From the NCBI RefSeq assembly GCF_021216675.1, contig NZ_CP086120.1, positions 3,470,501-3,534,500 of the forward strand: 64,000 bases of DNA, given 5' to 3'. This DNA comes from Streptomyces gobiensis. Its GTDB lineage: Bacteria > Actinomycetota > Actinomycetes > Streptomycetales > Streptomycetaceae. This document shows positions 54,431-62,594 of the stretch, piece by piece; within the stretch, counting starts at the first letter, position 1; every line of letters begins with the position of its first letter. The translations under genes were made by a program, and so were the position numbers. Below the pieces are notes generated by a model that searched no databases, was not told where the DNA came from, and was given only the letters and a program-made list of their open reading frames with translations.

Positions 54431-56137
54431 GTGAGGACAGCGACACTGGGACCGGCCGAGCGGACGGAAGCACTCGCCCGAATGGCCGAACGAGAGCTGG
54501 ATGTACTGGTCGTCGGCGGGGGAGTGGTCGGCGCGGGCACGGTGCTGGACGCCGCGACCCGCGGTCTGTCAACCGGCATCGTGGAGGCGCGCGACTGGGC
54601 CTCGGGCACCTCCAGCCGCTCCAGCAAGCTGATCCACGGTGGGTTGCGCTACCTGGAGATGCTGGACTTCGCCCTCGTACGCGAGGCGCTCAAGGAACGC
54701 GGGCTGCTGTTGCAGCGGCTCGCGCCCCATCTGGTCAAACCGGTCCCCTTCCTCTACCCGTTGCAGCACAAGGGCTGGGAGCGCTGGTACGCGGGCTCGG
54801 GTGTGGCACTCTACGACGCCATGTCGATCTCCTCCGGGCATGGCCGGGGGCTGCCCGTACACCGGCATCTGTCCAGGCGCCGTGCGCTGCGTGTCGCCCC
54901 CGCGCTGAAGCGGGAGGCGCTGGTCGGTGCGTTGCAGTATTACGACGCGCGGGTGGATGACGCCCGCTATGTGGCCACCTTGGTGCGGACGGCGGCGGCG
55001 TACGGGGCGTATGCCGCCAACCGGGCCCGGGTTGTTGGCTTCCTCCGCGAGGGTGAGCGTGTCGTCGGTGCCCGGATCCAGGATCTGGAGCTGGGCGGCG
55101 AGTTCGAGGTCCGGGCGAAGCAGGTCGTCAACGCCACCGGAGTGTGGACGGATGACACCCAGTCACTGATCGCGGAGCGTGGGCAGTTCCATGTACGGGC
55201 GTCCAAGGGCATCCATCTGGTGGTGCCGAAGGACCGGATCAACTCCAGCAGCGGGCTGATTCTGCGGACTGAGAAGAGCGTGCTGTTCGTCATCCCCTGG
55301 GGGCGGCACTGGATCATCGGTACGACGGACACCGACTGGGATCTGGACAAGGCGCATCCAGCGGCGTCCAGCGCGGATATCGACTATCTGCTCGAACATG
55401 TCAACACCGTGCTGTCAACGCCGTTGACCAGGAATGATGTCCAGGGCGTCTACGCCGGGCTGCGGCCGCTGCTGGCCGGGGAGTCGGACGCCACAAGCAA
55501 GCTGTCCCGCGAGCACACCGTCGCCCACCCGGTACCGGGGCTGGTTGTGATCGCGGGCGGCAAGTACACGACGTACCGGGTGATGGCCAAGGACGCGGTG
55601 GACGAGGCGGTGCACGGCCTTGACCACCGGGTGGCGGAGTGCTGCACGGAGGAGGTGCCGCTGGCCGGGGCGGAGGGGTACCACGCGCTGTGGAACGCCC
55701 GGGCCCGGATCGCCACCCGTACGGGCCTGCATGTCGCCCGCGTCGAGCATCTGCTGAACCGTTATGGCTCGCTCACCGATGAGCTGCTGGAGCTGATCGG
55801 TGCGGATCCCTCGCTCGGTGAGCCGCTGCCGTGCGCCGATGACTATCTGCGGGCCGAGGTCGTCTACGCCTGCTCGCATGAGGGCGCGCGGCACCTGGAC
55901 GATGTGCTCACCCGGCGTACCCGGATCTCCATCGAGACCTTCGACCGGGGGGCGCGCAGTGCGCGGGAGTGCGCGGAGTTGATGGCGACGGTGCTGGGGT
56001 GGGACGAGGATCAGATCAAGCGGGAGGTCGAGCATTACGAGAAGCGGGTTGAGGCGGAGCGGGAGTCGCAGCTTCAGCCCGATGACCAGACGGCTGATGC
56101 GGCGCGCCTGGGTGCGCCCGACATCGTCCCGCTCTAA
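54431..56137 (+). CDS. glpD: Glycerol-3-phosphate dehydrogenase, FAD-dependent
   Basis: Oxidises glycerol-3-phosphate to dihydroxyacetone phosphate and feeds electrons to quinones. A protein of 568 residues. The FAD-binding motif is LDVLVVGGGVVGAGTVLDAATRG (about 23-45), followed by SRSSKLIHGGLRYLEM, IVATGVWTDD-type strand QVVNATGVWTDD, and IGTTDTDWD. A C-terminal helical domain (DPSLGEPLPCADDYLRAEVVYACSHEGARHLDDVLTRRTRISIE) completes the family. The GTG start has GGGAGG at 54420-54425. The intergenic region before it is AT-richer and likely holds its promoter. Confidence 0.94.
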   Translation: MRTATLGPAERTEALARMAERELDVLVVGGGVVGAGTVLDAATRGLSTGIVEARDWASGTSSRSSKLIHGGLRYLEMLDFALVREALKERGLLLQRLAPHLVKPVPFLYPLQHKGWERWYAGSGVALYDAMSISSGHGRGLPVHRHLSRRRALRVAPALKREALVGALQYYDARVDDARYVATLVRTAAAYGAYAANRARVVGFLREGERVVGARIQDLELGGEFEVRAKQVVNATGVWTDDTQSLIAERGQFHVRASKGIHLVVPKDRINSSSGLILRTEKSVLFVIPWGRHWIIGTTDTDWDLDKAHPAASSADIDYLLEHVNTVLSTPLTRNDVQGVYAGLRPLLAGESDATSKLSREHTVAHPVPGLVVIAGGKYTTYRVMAKDAVDEAVHGLDHRVAECCTEEVPLAGAEGYHALWNARARIATRTGLHVARVEHLLNRYGSLTDELLELIGADPSLGEPLPCADDYLRAEVVYACSHEGARHLDDVLTRRTRISIETFDRGARSARECAELMATVLGWDEDQIKREVEHYEKRVEAERESQLQPDDQTADAARLGAPDIVPL

Positions 56138-56218
56138 CGGGGCTGGCCAGCCCCGTTGCCCTGCGCGGGTTCGCGGGTCGCGGTCCGCGCAGCCTCCCCG
56201 CTACGGGGTGCCGTGGGT

Positions 56219-56302
56219 GGGGTTCCCCAATTCCCGCCCCTTCCCGGCTGTGCCGATGTGCGGCTCCGCCGCGCGGCGGGGCTCCACCCCGGCTGTGGGT
56301 GC
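56219..56302. repeat. GC-rich intergenic repeat, left-half variant
   Basis: A half copy of the same variant as at 29104: common terminus (GGGGTTCCCCAATTCCC), then CTGTGCCGATGTGCGGCTCCGCCGCGCGG. It directly precedes copy 9, exactly as the half copy at 29104 precedes copy 3. Confidence 0.7.
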
Positions 56303-56309
56303 CGTGGGT

Positions 56310-56536
56310 GGGTTTCCCCAATTCCCGCCCCTTCCCGGAAACCGGAGCTTCGCCCCGGGGCCCCCGGGGTGGCCGGTGCGGGCCGGTGGCCGGGGGTTGT
56401 GCCCACCAAGCGTCGCGAGCTCCGCCCCGGTGTTGGCCGGAGCATCGTGGCTGGTGTGGGTGGGTGGTTGCGTAGCAGGGCGGGCCCACGCCCCTCGCGG
56501 GGCTGCGAGTGCCCACAACCTGCGAGTGCCCACAAC
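56310..56536. repeat. GC-rich intergenic palindromic repeat, copy 9, long-loop form
   Basis: A 227-bp copy with the enlarged central segment of copy 8 (AGCGTCGCGAGCTCCG, GGTTGCGTAGCAGGG) and an apical stem GCCCC/GGGGC. The right arm is doubled (GAGTGCCCACAAC ending at 56519 and 56536). The right terminus is missing. It lies in the 544-bp gap between glpD and the kinase gene; the rest of that gap shows only a TACGCAA-containing fragment near 56554. Confidence 0.82.
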
Positions 56537-56681
56537 GCTTGCACTTGCCGCTCTACGCAATTCACCGGCCACATCGGCCACGACGCTTCGGTCAACCCCT
56601 TAGCGGGGCACCCCGCGTGGAGGGTTGTCCCATGGGGGACAATGGGGCATCTGCTGGGGCGGGCTTATCTCGAGGGGAAGC

Positions 56682-58394
56682 ATGGGCGAGAACGCCGAAG
56701 GCGCTGCCGGGGGCAAGGAGACTGGGCGGCTGCTCAACGGGCGCTACCGGCTCGGAGACGTGCTCGGTCGTGGCGGCATGGGCACGGTGTGGCGGGCGCG
56801 GGATGAAGTCCTGGGCCGTACGGTCGCCGTGAAGGAGCTGCGTTTCCCCTCGGATATCGACGAGGAGGAGAAGCGACGGCTCGTCACACGGACGCTGCGT
56901 GAGGCCAAGGCGATCGCCCGGATCCGCAGCGGCAGTGCCATTACCGTCTTCGATGTGGTCGATGAGGATGGCCGCCCGTGGATCGTCATGGAGCTCGTCG
57001 AGGGCCGTTCACTCGCCGATGACATCCGCGAGGACGGCCCCCTGACACCGCGTCGGGCCGCCGAGGTGGGGCTTGCGATCCTCAACGTTCTGCGCGCCGC
57101 GCACCGCGAGGGGATCGTCCACCGCGATGTCAAGCCGTCCAATGTGCTGATAGAGGAGGAGACCGGCCGGGTCGTCCTCACCGACTTCGGCATCGCCAAG
57201 GTCGAGGGCGACCCCTCGGTCACCTCGACCGGAATGCTGGTGGGCGCGCCCTCGTACATCTCGCCGGAGCGGGCACGCGGTCAGCTCCCGGGCCCGCCCG
57301 CCGATATGTGGTCGCTGGGTGCCCTGCTCTACGCGTCCGTCGAGGGACATCCGCCGTACGACAAGGGGTCGGCGATCGCCACGCTGACCGCGGTGATGAC
57401 CGATCCCCTGGAGCCGCCGACCCGCGCCGGTGCGCTGGAGGAGGCCATCTACGGGCTGCTGCTCAAGGACCCGGAGAAGCGGCTGGACGACGCCGGGGCG
57501 AGGGTGCTTCTGGAGTCCGTACTGGACGTCCCGGAGGAGTCGGAAAAGGTCGAGGTGCCCGCGGCGACCGCGACGGTTGTGCTGCCGGAGGAGTCCCCCG
57601 GGGGTGATGAGACCGGCGTCGCGGCGTCCTCGGGTAACGGCACCCGTCGGCCGCCGCTCGGGGTCATCATCGCGGCGGTCGTGGTCGTGCTGCTCGGAGT
57701 TCTCGGGGCGGTGCTCGCCTTCGCGATGGGCGACGGCGACAACGGTGGCTCGTCCGGCAAGGATGACAACGCGGCGGTTACCGACGGGAGTCGCGGGGAC
57801 GGCGGGGGCGACGCCAAGGAGGAGAAGGGGGAGAAGGGGGCCAAGGAAGAGAAGGAGAAGAAGGAGGCAAAGGAGGGCGAGAGCGGGGGTGAGGGGGGTG
57901 ACAAGGGCGCGGACTCCCGCGGTAAGGCTGGGCTGCCCGAGGGGTATCGGTCCCTCACCGATGACCAGTTCCGTTTCTCCATGGCCATGCCGGACGGCTG
58001 GAAACGCATTGGAACAGCGGGCTTGAACTCCGGCGGTAAGTACTCCGCCGGCAAGGGCTCACTGCCCCAGCTTCAGGTGGACTTCAGCGACAGTCCGAAG
58101 GATGACGCGCTGCGCGCCTGGCAGCTTCTCGAAAGTGCGGTCCGGGGCGCCAGCACCGACTACAAGCAACTCAGCATGAAGTCCGTTGAGTGGCGTGACT
58201 ACCCGACCGTCGCTGACTGGCACTTCGAACGCAAGGAGCACGGCGAGCGGGTGCACGTCCTCAACCGTGGCTTCAAGGTGGACGACAAGCACGGCTACGC
58301 CATCGTCGTCACCTGCGAAGTGGACGAATGGGACGGTGAGCAGTGCCGCACCCTGCGGGAGACGGCCTTCGAAACGTTCCAGCCCGCCGACTGA
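56682..58394 (+). CDS. Membrane Ser/Thr protein kinase
   Basis: A 570-residue Hanks-type kinase. The kinase domain (about 21-295) has GRGGMGTVW, the ATP lysine K51 (VAVKELRF), HRDVKPSN (147-154), DFG (168-170), and a threonine/serine-rich activation loop ending APSYISPE. One membrane helix follows (about 328-352), then a highly charged Lys/Glu linker and an extracellular domain of about 140 residues with two cysteines that is not PASTA. A signal-sensing role is likely. The ATG at 56682 has GAGGGGAAG just upstream. A pseudokinase gene follows 96 bp downstream. Confidence 0.9.
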   Translation: MGENAEGAAGGKETGRLLNGRYRLGDVLGRGGMGTVWRARDEVLGRTVAVKELRFPSDIDEEEKRRLVTRTLREAKAIARIRSGSAITVFDVVDEDGRPWIVMELVEGRSLADDIREDGPLTPRRAAEVGLAILNVLRAAHREGIVHRDVKPSNVLIEEETGRVVLTDFGIAKVEGDPSVTSTGMLVGAPSYISPERARGQLPGPPADMWSLGALLYASVEGHPPYDKGSAIATLTAVMTDPLEPPTRAGALEEAIYGLLLKDPEKRLDDAGARVLLESVLDVPEESEKVEVPAATATVVLPEESPGGDETGVAASSGNGTRRPPLGVIIAAVVVVLLGVLGAVLAFAMGDGDNGGSSGKDDNAAVTDGSRGDGGGDAKEEKGEKGAKEEKEKKEAKEGESGGEGGDKGADSRGKAGLPEGYRSLTDDQFRFSMAMPDGWKRIGTAGLNSGGKYSAGKGSLPQLQVDFSDSPKDDALRAWQLLESAVRGASTDYKQLSMKSVEWRDYPTVADWHFERKEHGERVHVLNRGFKVDDKHGYAIVVTCEVDEWDGEQCRTLRETAFETFQPAD

Positions 58395-58490
58395 CGCGAC
58401 CTGCCGCGCGGCGCTGAGTTGCCACGTATCGTGTGGGGAGACCCTGCTGTCGGGTGGGCCGGAGCGTTTCGCACGCTGTGGGGAGGCGTC

Positions 58491-60674
58491 GTGGACGATT
58501 ACGCGGGTCGGCTGCTGGCCGAGCGATACCGCTTGCCGCGGCCTCCCTCCGAAGAGTACGAGCTGCGGGAGTCGCGCGCGTACGACACCGCCAGCGGGCA
58601 GGAAGTCCTCGTACGCCAGGTGCCGTTGCCCGAAATCGTGGACGCGGAGATGCCCGGCGAGCACCATGAGCCCGGTGCCGCGCGGCGGCCGCTCGGACGG
58701 GCGACCCGGCGGCCCGCCGATCCGGCCGTGCGGCGTGCGGTGGAGGCGGCGCTGGCCGCTTCCCGTATACCGGACCATCCACGGCTCGACCAGGTCTTCG
58801 ATGTCTTCGTCGAGGACGACGGCCTGTGGATCGTCAGTGAGCTGGTCGCGGCCCGGCCGCTCGCCGCGGTCCTCGCCGAGCGGCCGCTGAGCCCGCACCG
58901 GGCCGCTGAGATCGCCGCCGATCTGCTGGCCGCGCTGAGCGCCGTGCACACCTTCGGCTGGACGCACCGCAACATCACCGCCCGCTCCGTGCTGATCTGC
59001 GACGACGGACGCGCCCTCCTCACCGGGCTGGCCTCCGGCGCCGCGGAGGAGGCGCTGTGCGGCTACGACCCGTTGCCCACCGAGGGCCCGATGGCCCCCG
59101 GCCCCCTCCCGCCGGAGGACCGGGAGGCCAGGGAGGCCAACGGCGAGCCCGTCCCGCACAGAGCCGCTTCGTCCCGGGCCACCATCGCCCACCGGGCCGC
59201 CCGCAGCGGGGCCATCGCCGCGTACCGGGCGGGCGCCGCGGCGGCCAGGGTGGCCGAGGAGGAGCGCGCCGTGCACGCGCCCTGGGGCGGTGACAAGCCG
59301 GGCCCGGCCACCACGGTCCCAGCGCAGCCCGAACGGGCCATACCGGACCCGCAGCCCCAGCAGACCCCCGCCGAGTGGGGCACCCCGGAGCCGGGTGAGG
59401 ACGGCCGCTATCGGGGTCCCGCCACCGCGCTCGCCGCCGAGCGGGCCCGGCAGGCCCGGATGACCATGGTGGGCCCGGTCACCGAGCGGTGGGCGCCCGA
59501 GCAGGCCGGCCCGGTGTACGAGAACTGGCGGCTGGCGCCGCCGGTGGGACCGGCCGCCGATCTGTGGGCCGTGGGGGCGCTGCTCTTCCGGGCCGTACAG
59601 GGCCATGCGCCCTACCCCGAGGAGAGCGTCACCGATCTGGCCCAGCTTGTCTGTGCCGAGCCGCCCGCCTTCGCCGAGGAGTGCGGCCCGCTGCGCCCGG
59701 TCATCGAGTCGCTGCTACGCCAGGACCCCACCGAGCGCCCGGAGTTCGAGGAGCTGAGCGGCTGGCTGCGCTCGCTGGTCCGCTCCGCGCCCGAGCCGGA
59801 GGTGGGACGGCGCACCGTCACCGCGCAGCTTCCCCCGGAGTCCGGTGGGCGCGACTCCCGGCGGCTGCCGATCGTACGGCGGCGGGGCGAGCTCGTACGG
59901 CGGCGGCGTAACGAGAAGCGGCCGGTGCGGGTGGCGGGGAGCCGGCACCGGCGGGGCCGGGAGCGATCACGGCAACGGCCGCGGAGCCCGCGCAGGCTGG
60001 GGCGGCTGTTGGTCAGCCTGGTGCTGGTCGGTCTGGTGGCGGCGATCGTCTACGCGATGGTCTTTATGCCGAAAGCGGAGAGCAGCGACAGCGGCGCCAA
60101 CCGGCGGGGCTCCGTGGGCGGCGGGCCGAGCGAAGGGGCGCCACCGCCCTCACCGCCTGCCGAGCCCTCCCCGCCGCAGGAGCCCGGCAGCCAGACGCCG
60201 CAGTCCACACGGCCCGCACCGGCGCCGCAGGGCTACACCCTGCAGAAGGACCCGGCGGGCTTCCAGATCGCCGTACCGAAGGGCTGGGCGCGCGGGCAGA
60301 CCAGCGGCGGCCAAGTGCGCTACAGCAAGGGCGGCTTGCAGATGCTCGTGGTCCCGGGCCGGGACAGCACCGCCAAGTACGGCACGGATCCCCGTGAGTA
60401 TCAGCTCTCCGATGAACCGGAGCTGTCCGAGTACCGCGACTCCAACGGCTGGAAGACCGTCAGCGGGGTGCGCAGCATCACCGTCGGCGAGACCGCGATG
60501 GCCGAGGGCGAGTTCTCCTGGAAGGGCAGCGGCGGCAAGACGCTGCTGCGCAACCGGGCGATGATCCTCGGCGGTAAGTACCACGTGGTGCTGGTCAGGG
60601 GACCGGAGAGCCAGCGGACGGCGATTGATGAGCACTTCTCCCAGGTCGTGGACACCTACCGGGCGACCGGCTAG
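58491..60674 (+). CDS. Membrane pseudokinase
   Basis: A 727-residue protein with a kinase-like fold whose key residues are changed. The ATP lysine is Arg (VRQV, R42), HRD is HRN (159-161), and DFG is TGL (178-180). A Pro/Ala/Glu-rich insertion of about 140 residues (roughly 205-345) sits where the activation segment should join the C-lobe, which resumes at PVGPAADLWAVGALLF. After a very basic stretch, one membrane helix (about 530-550) leads to an extracellular domain resembling that of the kinase before it. It likely acts as scaffold or regulator of the neighbouring kinase. The GTG start has GGGGAGG. Confidence 0.85.
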   Translation: MDDYAGRLLAERYRLPRPPSEEYELRESRAYDTASGQEVLVRQVPLPEIVDAEMPGEHHEPGAARRPLGRATRRPADPAVRRAVEAALAASRIPDHPRLDQVFDVFVEDDGLWIVSELVAARPLAAVLAERPLSPHRAAEIAADLLAALSAVHTFGWTHRNITARSVLICDDGRALLTGLASGAAEEALCGYDPLPTEGPMAPGPLPPEDREAREANGEPVPHRAASSRATIAHRAARSGAIAAYRAGAAAARVAEEERAVHAPWGGDKPGPATTVPAQPERAIPDPQPQQTPAEWGTPEPGEDGRYRGPATALAAERARQARMTMVGPVTERWAPEQAGPVYENWRLAPPVGPAADLWAVGALLFRAVQGHAPYPEESVTDLAQLVCAEPPAFAEECGPLRPVIESLLRQDPTERPEFEELSGWLRSLVRSAPEPEVGRRTVTAQLPPESGGRDSRRLPIVRRRGELVRRRRNEKRPVRVAGSRHRRGRERSRQRPRSPRRLGRLLVSLVLVGLVAAIVYAMVFMPKAESSDSGANRRGSVGGGPSEGAPPPSPPAEPSPPQEPGSQTPQSTRPAPAPQGYTLQKDPAGFQIAVPKGWARGQTSGGQVRYSKGGLQMLVVPGRDSTAKYGTDPREYQLSDEPELSEYRDSNGWKTVSGVRSITVGETAMAEGEFSWKGSGGKTLLRNRAMILGGKYHVVLVRGPESQRTAIDEHFSQVVDTYRATG

Positions 60675-60763
60675 CAATCCATGCCAGCGTCTGCTGGCGG
60701 ATTACGTGAAAACTGGTTACCGACGGGTACCCATCGCTCGCCGTCCGGGCTTACGCTCCCCGT

Positions 60764-62362
60764 ATGACGGACTCGAAGGACAGCAACCCGGTCGCTCCCA
60801 CCCCCGCCGGTGCCCGTACGGCGGCCGATGTGGTCACCCCCGAGCTGGCCGCCCGGCTCAGTCGGGGCGTGGTCGGCAGTGGCAGTACCGCGTGCCATAC
60901 GCCCTTCACCGGGGAGAAGCTGGCCGACCTCCCGGAGTCCACCCCCGAGGACGTCGCCACTGCCTTCGACCGCGCCCGTGCCGCACAGCGGGAGTGGGCC
61001 GACCGGTCCGTACGGCAGCGGGCGGCCGTCCTGCTGCGCTTCCACGATCTTGTACTCACCCGGCAGGCCGAGGTGCTGGACCTGATCCAGCTGGAGACCG
61101 GCAAGACCCGGCTGCACGCGCATGAGGAGGTGCAGGCGGTCGTCGTGGCCGCCCGGCACTACGGCCGCAAGGCGCCCGCGTATCTGCGCCCCAAGCGCCA
61201 CCAGGGCGCCATCCCCACCCTCACCCAGGTGCGCGAACTGCGCCAGCCGCGCGGGGTGATCGGTCAGATCGCCCCCTGGAACTACCCCTTTGAGCTCTCC
61301 ATCGGTGACGCCCTGCCCGCCTTCGCCGCGGGCAACGCGGTCGTGATGAAACCCGACACCGAGACCGCGCTGACCGCGCTGTGGGCGCGCGAGCTGCTGA
61401 TCGAGGCCGGGCTGCCGGCGGACGTCTGGCAGATCGTCCTCGGCGAGGGGCCGGTCATCGGCCCCGAAGTCGTTCAGCGCGGTGACTACATCTCCTTCAC
61501 CGGCTCCACCCGTACCGGCCGTGAGGTTGCCCAGAGCGCGGCGGCCCGCCTGGTCGGCTGTTCCCTTGAGCTCGGCGGCAAGAACGCCATGCTGGTCCTG
61601 GACGACGCCGACCTGGACAAGGCGGCAGCGGGCGCGGTCCGCGGCTGCTTCTCCTCCGCGGGCCAGCTCTGCATCTCCATTGAACGCCTCTATGTCCATG
61701 AAGCGGTCGCCGACGCCTTTCTGGACCGCTTTGTGGCCCGTACGAAGGCGATGCGGCTCGGCTCCGCGCTGGCCTATGGCGCCGATATGGGCTCCCTCGT
61801 CTCGGCGAACCAGCTGCAGAACGTCACCCGCCATGTCGACGAGGCCGTAGCCAAGGGCGCCACCGTCCTCGCGGGCGGAAAGGCCAGGCCCGATATCGGC
61901 CCGCTCTTCTATGAGCCCACCATCCTCGACGGCGTTGAGTCCCCGATGGCCATATGCGGCGAGGAGACCTTCGGCCCGGTCGTCTCCATCTACCGCTTCA
62001 CCGACGCGGAGGATGCGGTCTCGCTGGCCAACGCCACGCCGTACGGCCTCAACTCCAGCGTCTGGTCCACCTCCGCCCGGCGCGCCCGCGCCGTCGCCAC
62101 CCGGCTGCGCACCGGCACGGTCAACATCAACGAGGGGTACGCCTCCGCCTACGGCAGCGTCAAGGCACCAATGGGCGGTATGGGCGACTCGGGTGTGGGC
62201 CGCCGCCATGGCTCCGAGGGCATCCTGAAGTACACCGAGGCGCAGACGGTGGCGCACCAGCGTCTGCTGCCGATGGCTCCCTCGCTGGGTATGAGCCATG
62301 AGCAGTACGCGGCCTTTATGACGCGCTCCCTGAAGGCGCTCAAGACGCTCCGCTTCCGCTGA
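60764..62362 (+). CDS. gabD2: Succinic-semialdehyde-type dehydrogenase (NAD(P)-dependent aldehyde dehydrogenase)
   Basis: An aldehyde dehydrogenase of 532 residues, closest in my judgement to GabD2 of actinobacteria, which oxidises succinic semialdehyde to succinate. The motifs are PWNYPFELSIGDALPAFAAGNAVVMKPD, FTGSTRTGREVAQ, the general base in LELGGKN, and the catalytic Cys in SSAGQLCISIERL (near residue 305). The substrate assignment is by family resemblance only. It is transcribed alone, 89 bp after the pseudokinase and before a repeat element. Confidence 0.82.
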   Translation: MTDSKDSNPVAPTPAGARTAADVVTPELAARLSRGVVGSGSTACHTPFTGEKLADLPESTPEDVATAFDRARAAQREWADRSVRQRAAVLLRFHDLVLTRQAEVLDLIQLETGKTRLHAHEEVQAVVVAARHYGRKAPAYLRPKRHQGAIPTLTQVRELRQPRGVIGQIAPWNYPFELSIGDALPAFAAGNAVVMKPDTETALTALWARELLIEAGLPADVWQIVLGEGPVIGPEVVQRGDYISFTGSTRTGREVAQSAAARLVGCSLELGGKNAMLVLDDADLDKAAAGAVRGCFSSAGQLCISIERLYVHEAVADAFLDRFVARTKAMRLGSALAYGADMGSLVSANQLQNVTRHVDEAVAKGATVLAGGKARPDIGPLFYEPTILDGVESPMAICGEETFGPVVSIYRFTDAEDAVSLANATPYGLNSSVWSTSARRARAVATRLRTGTVNINEGYASAYGSVKAPMGGMGDSGVGRRHGSEGILKYTEAQTVAHQRLLPMAPSLGMSHEQYAAFMTRSLKALKTLRFR

Positions 62363-62436
62363 TGCGCGTGCCCGGTACCGATACGCGGCCCCGCCGCGCG
62401 GCGGAGCTTCGCCCCGCGGGGCGGGGCGCCGTGGAT

Positions 62437-62566
62437 GGGTTTCCCCTATGCCCGCCCCTTCCCGGAAACCGGGGCTTGCGCCCCGGGCCCCGGGGTTGGG
62501 CGGGTGCGGGCCGGTGTGCGGTGTTGTGCCCACCCGTTCCGCCCCAGCGGAACGACTGCCCCCAAC
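62437..62566. repeat. GC-rich intergenic palindromic repeat, copy 10
   Basis: A 130-bp copy without the right terminus, in the 232-bp gap before the GMC gene. Left end GGGTTTCCCCTATGCCC, apical stem CGTTCCGC/GCGGAACG, right arm altered to CTGCCCCCAAC. A fragment with GCGGCCCCGCCGCGCGGCGGAGC just upstream (about 62386-62407) belongs to the left-half variant. Confidence 0.82.
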
Positions 62567-62594
62567 TTGTTCGTACCTTTTCCCGGAGGTTCCC

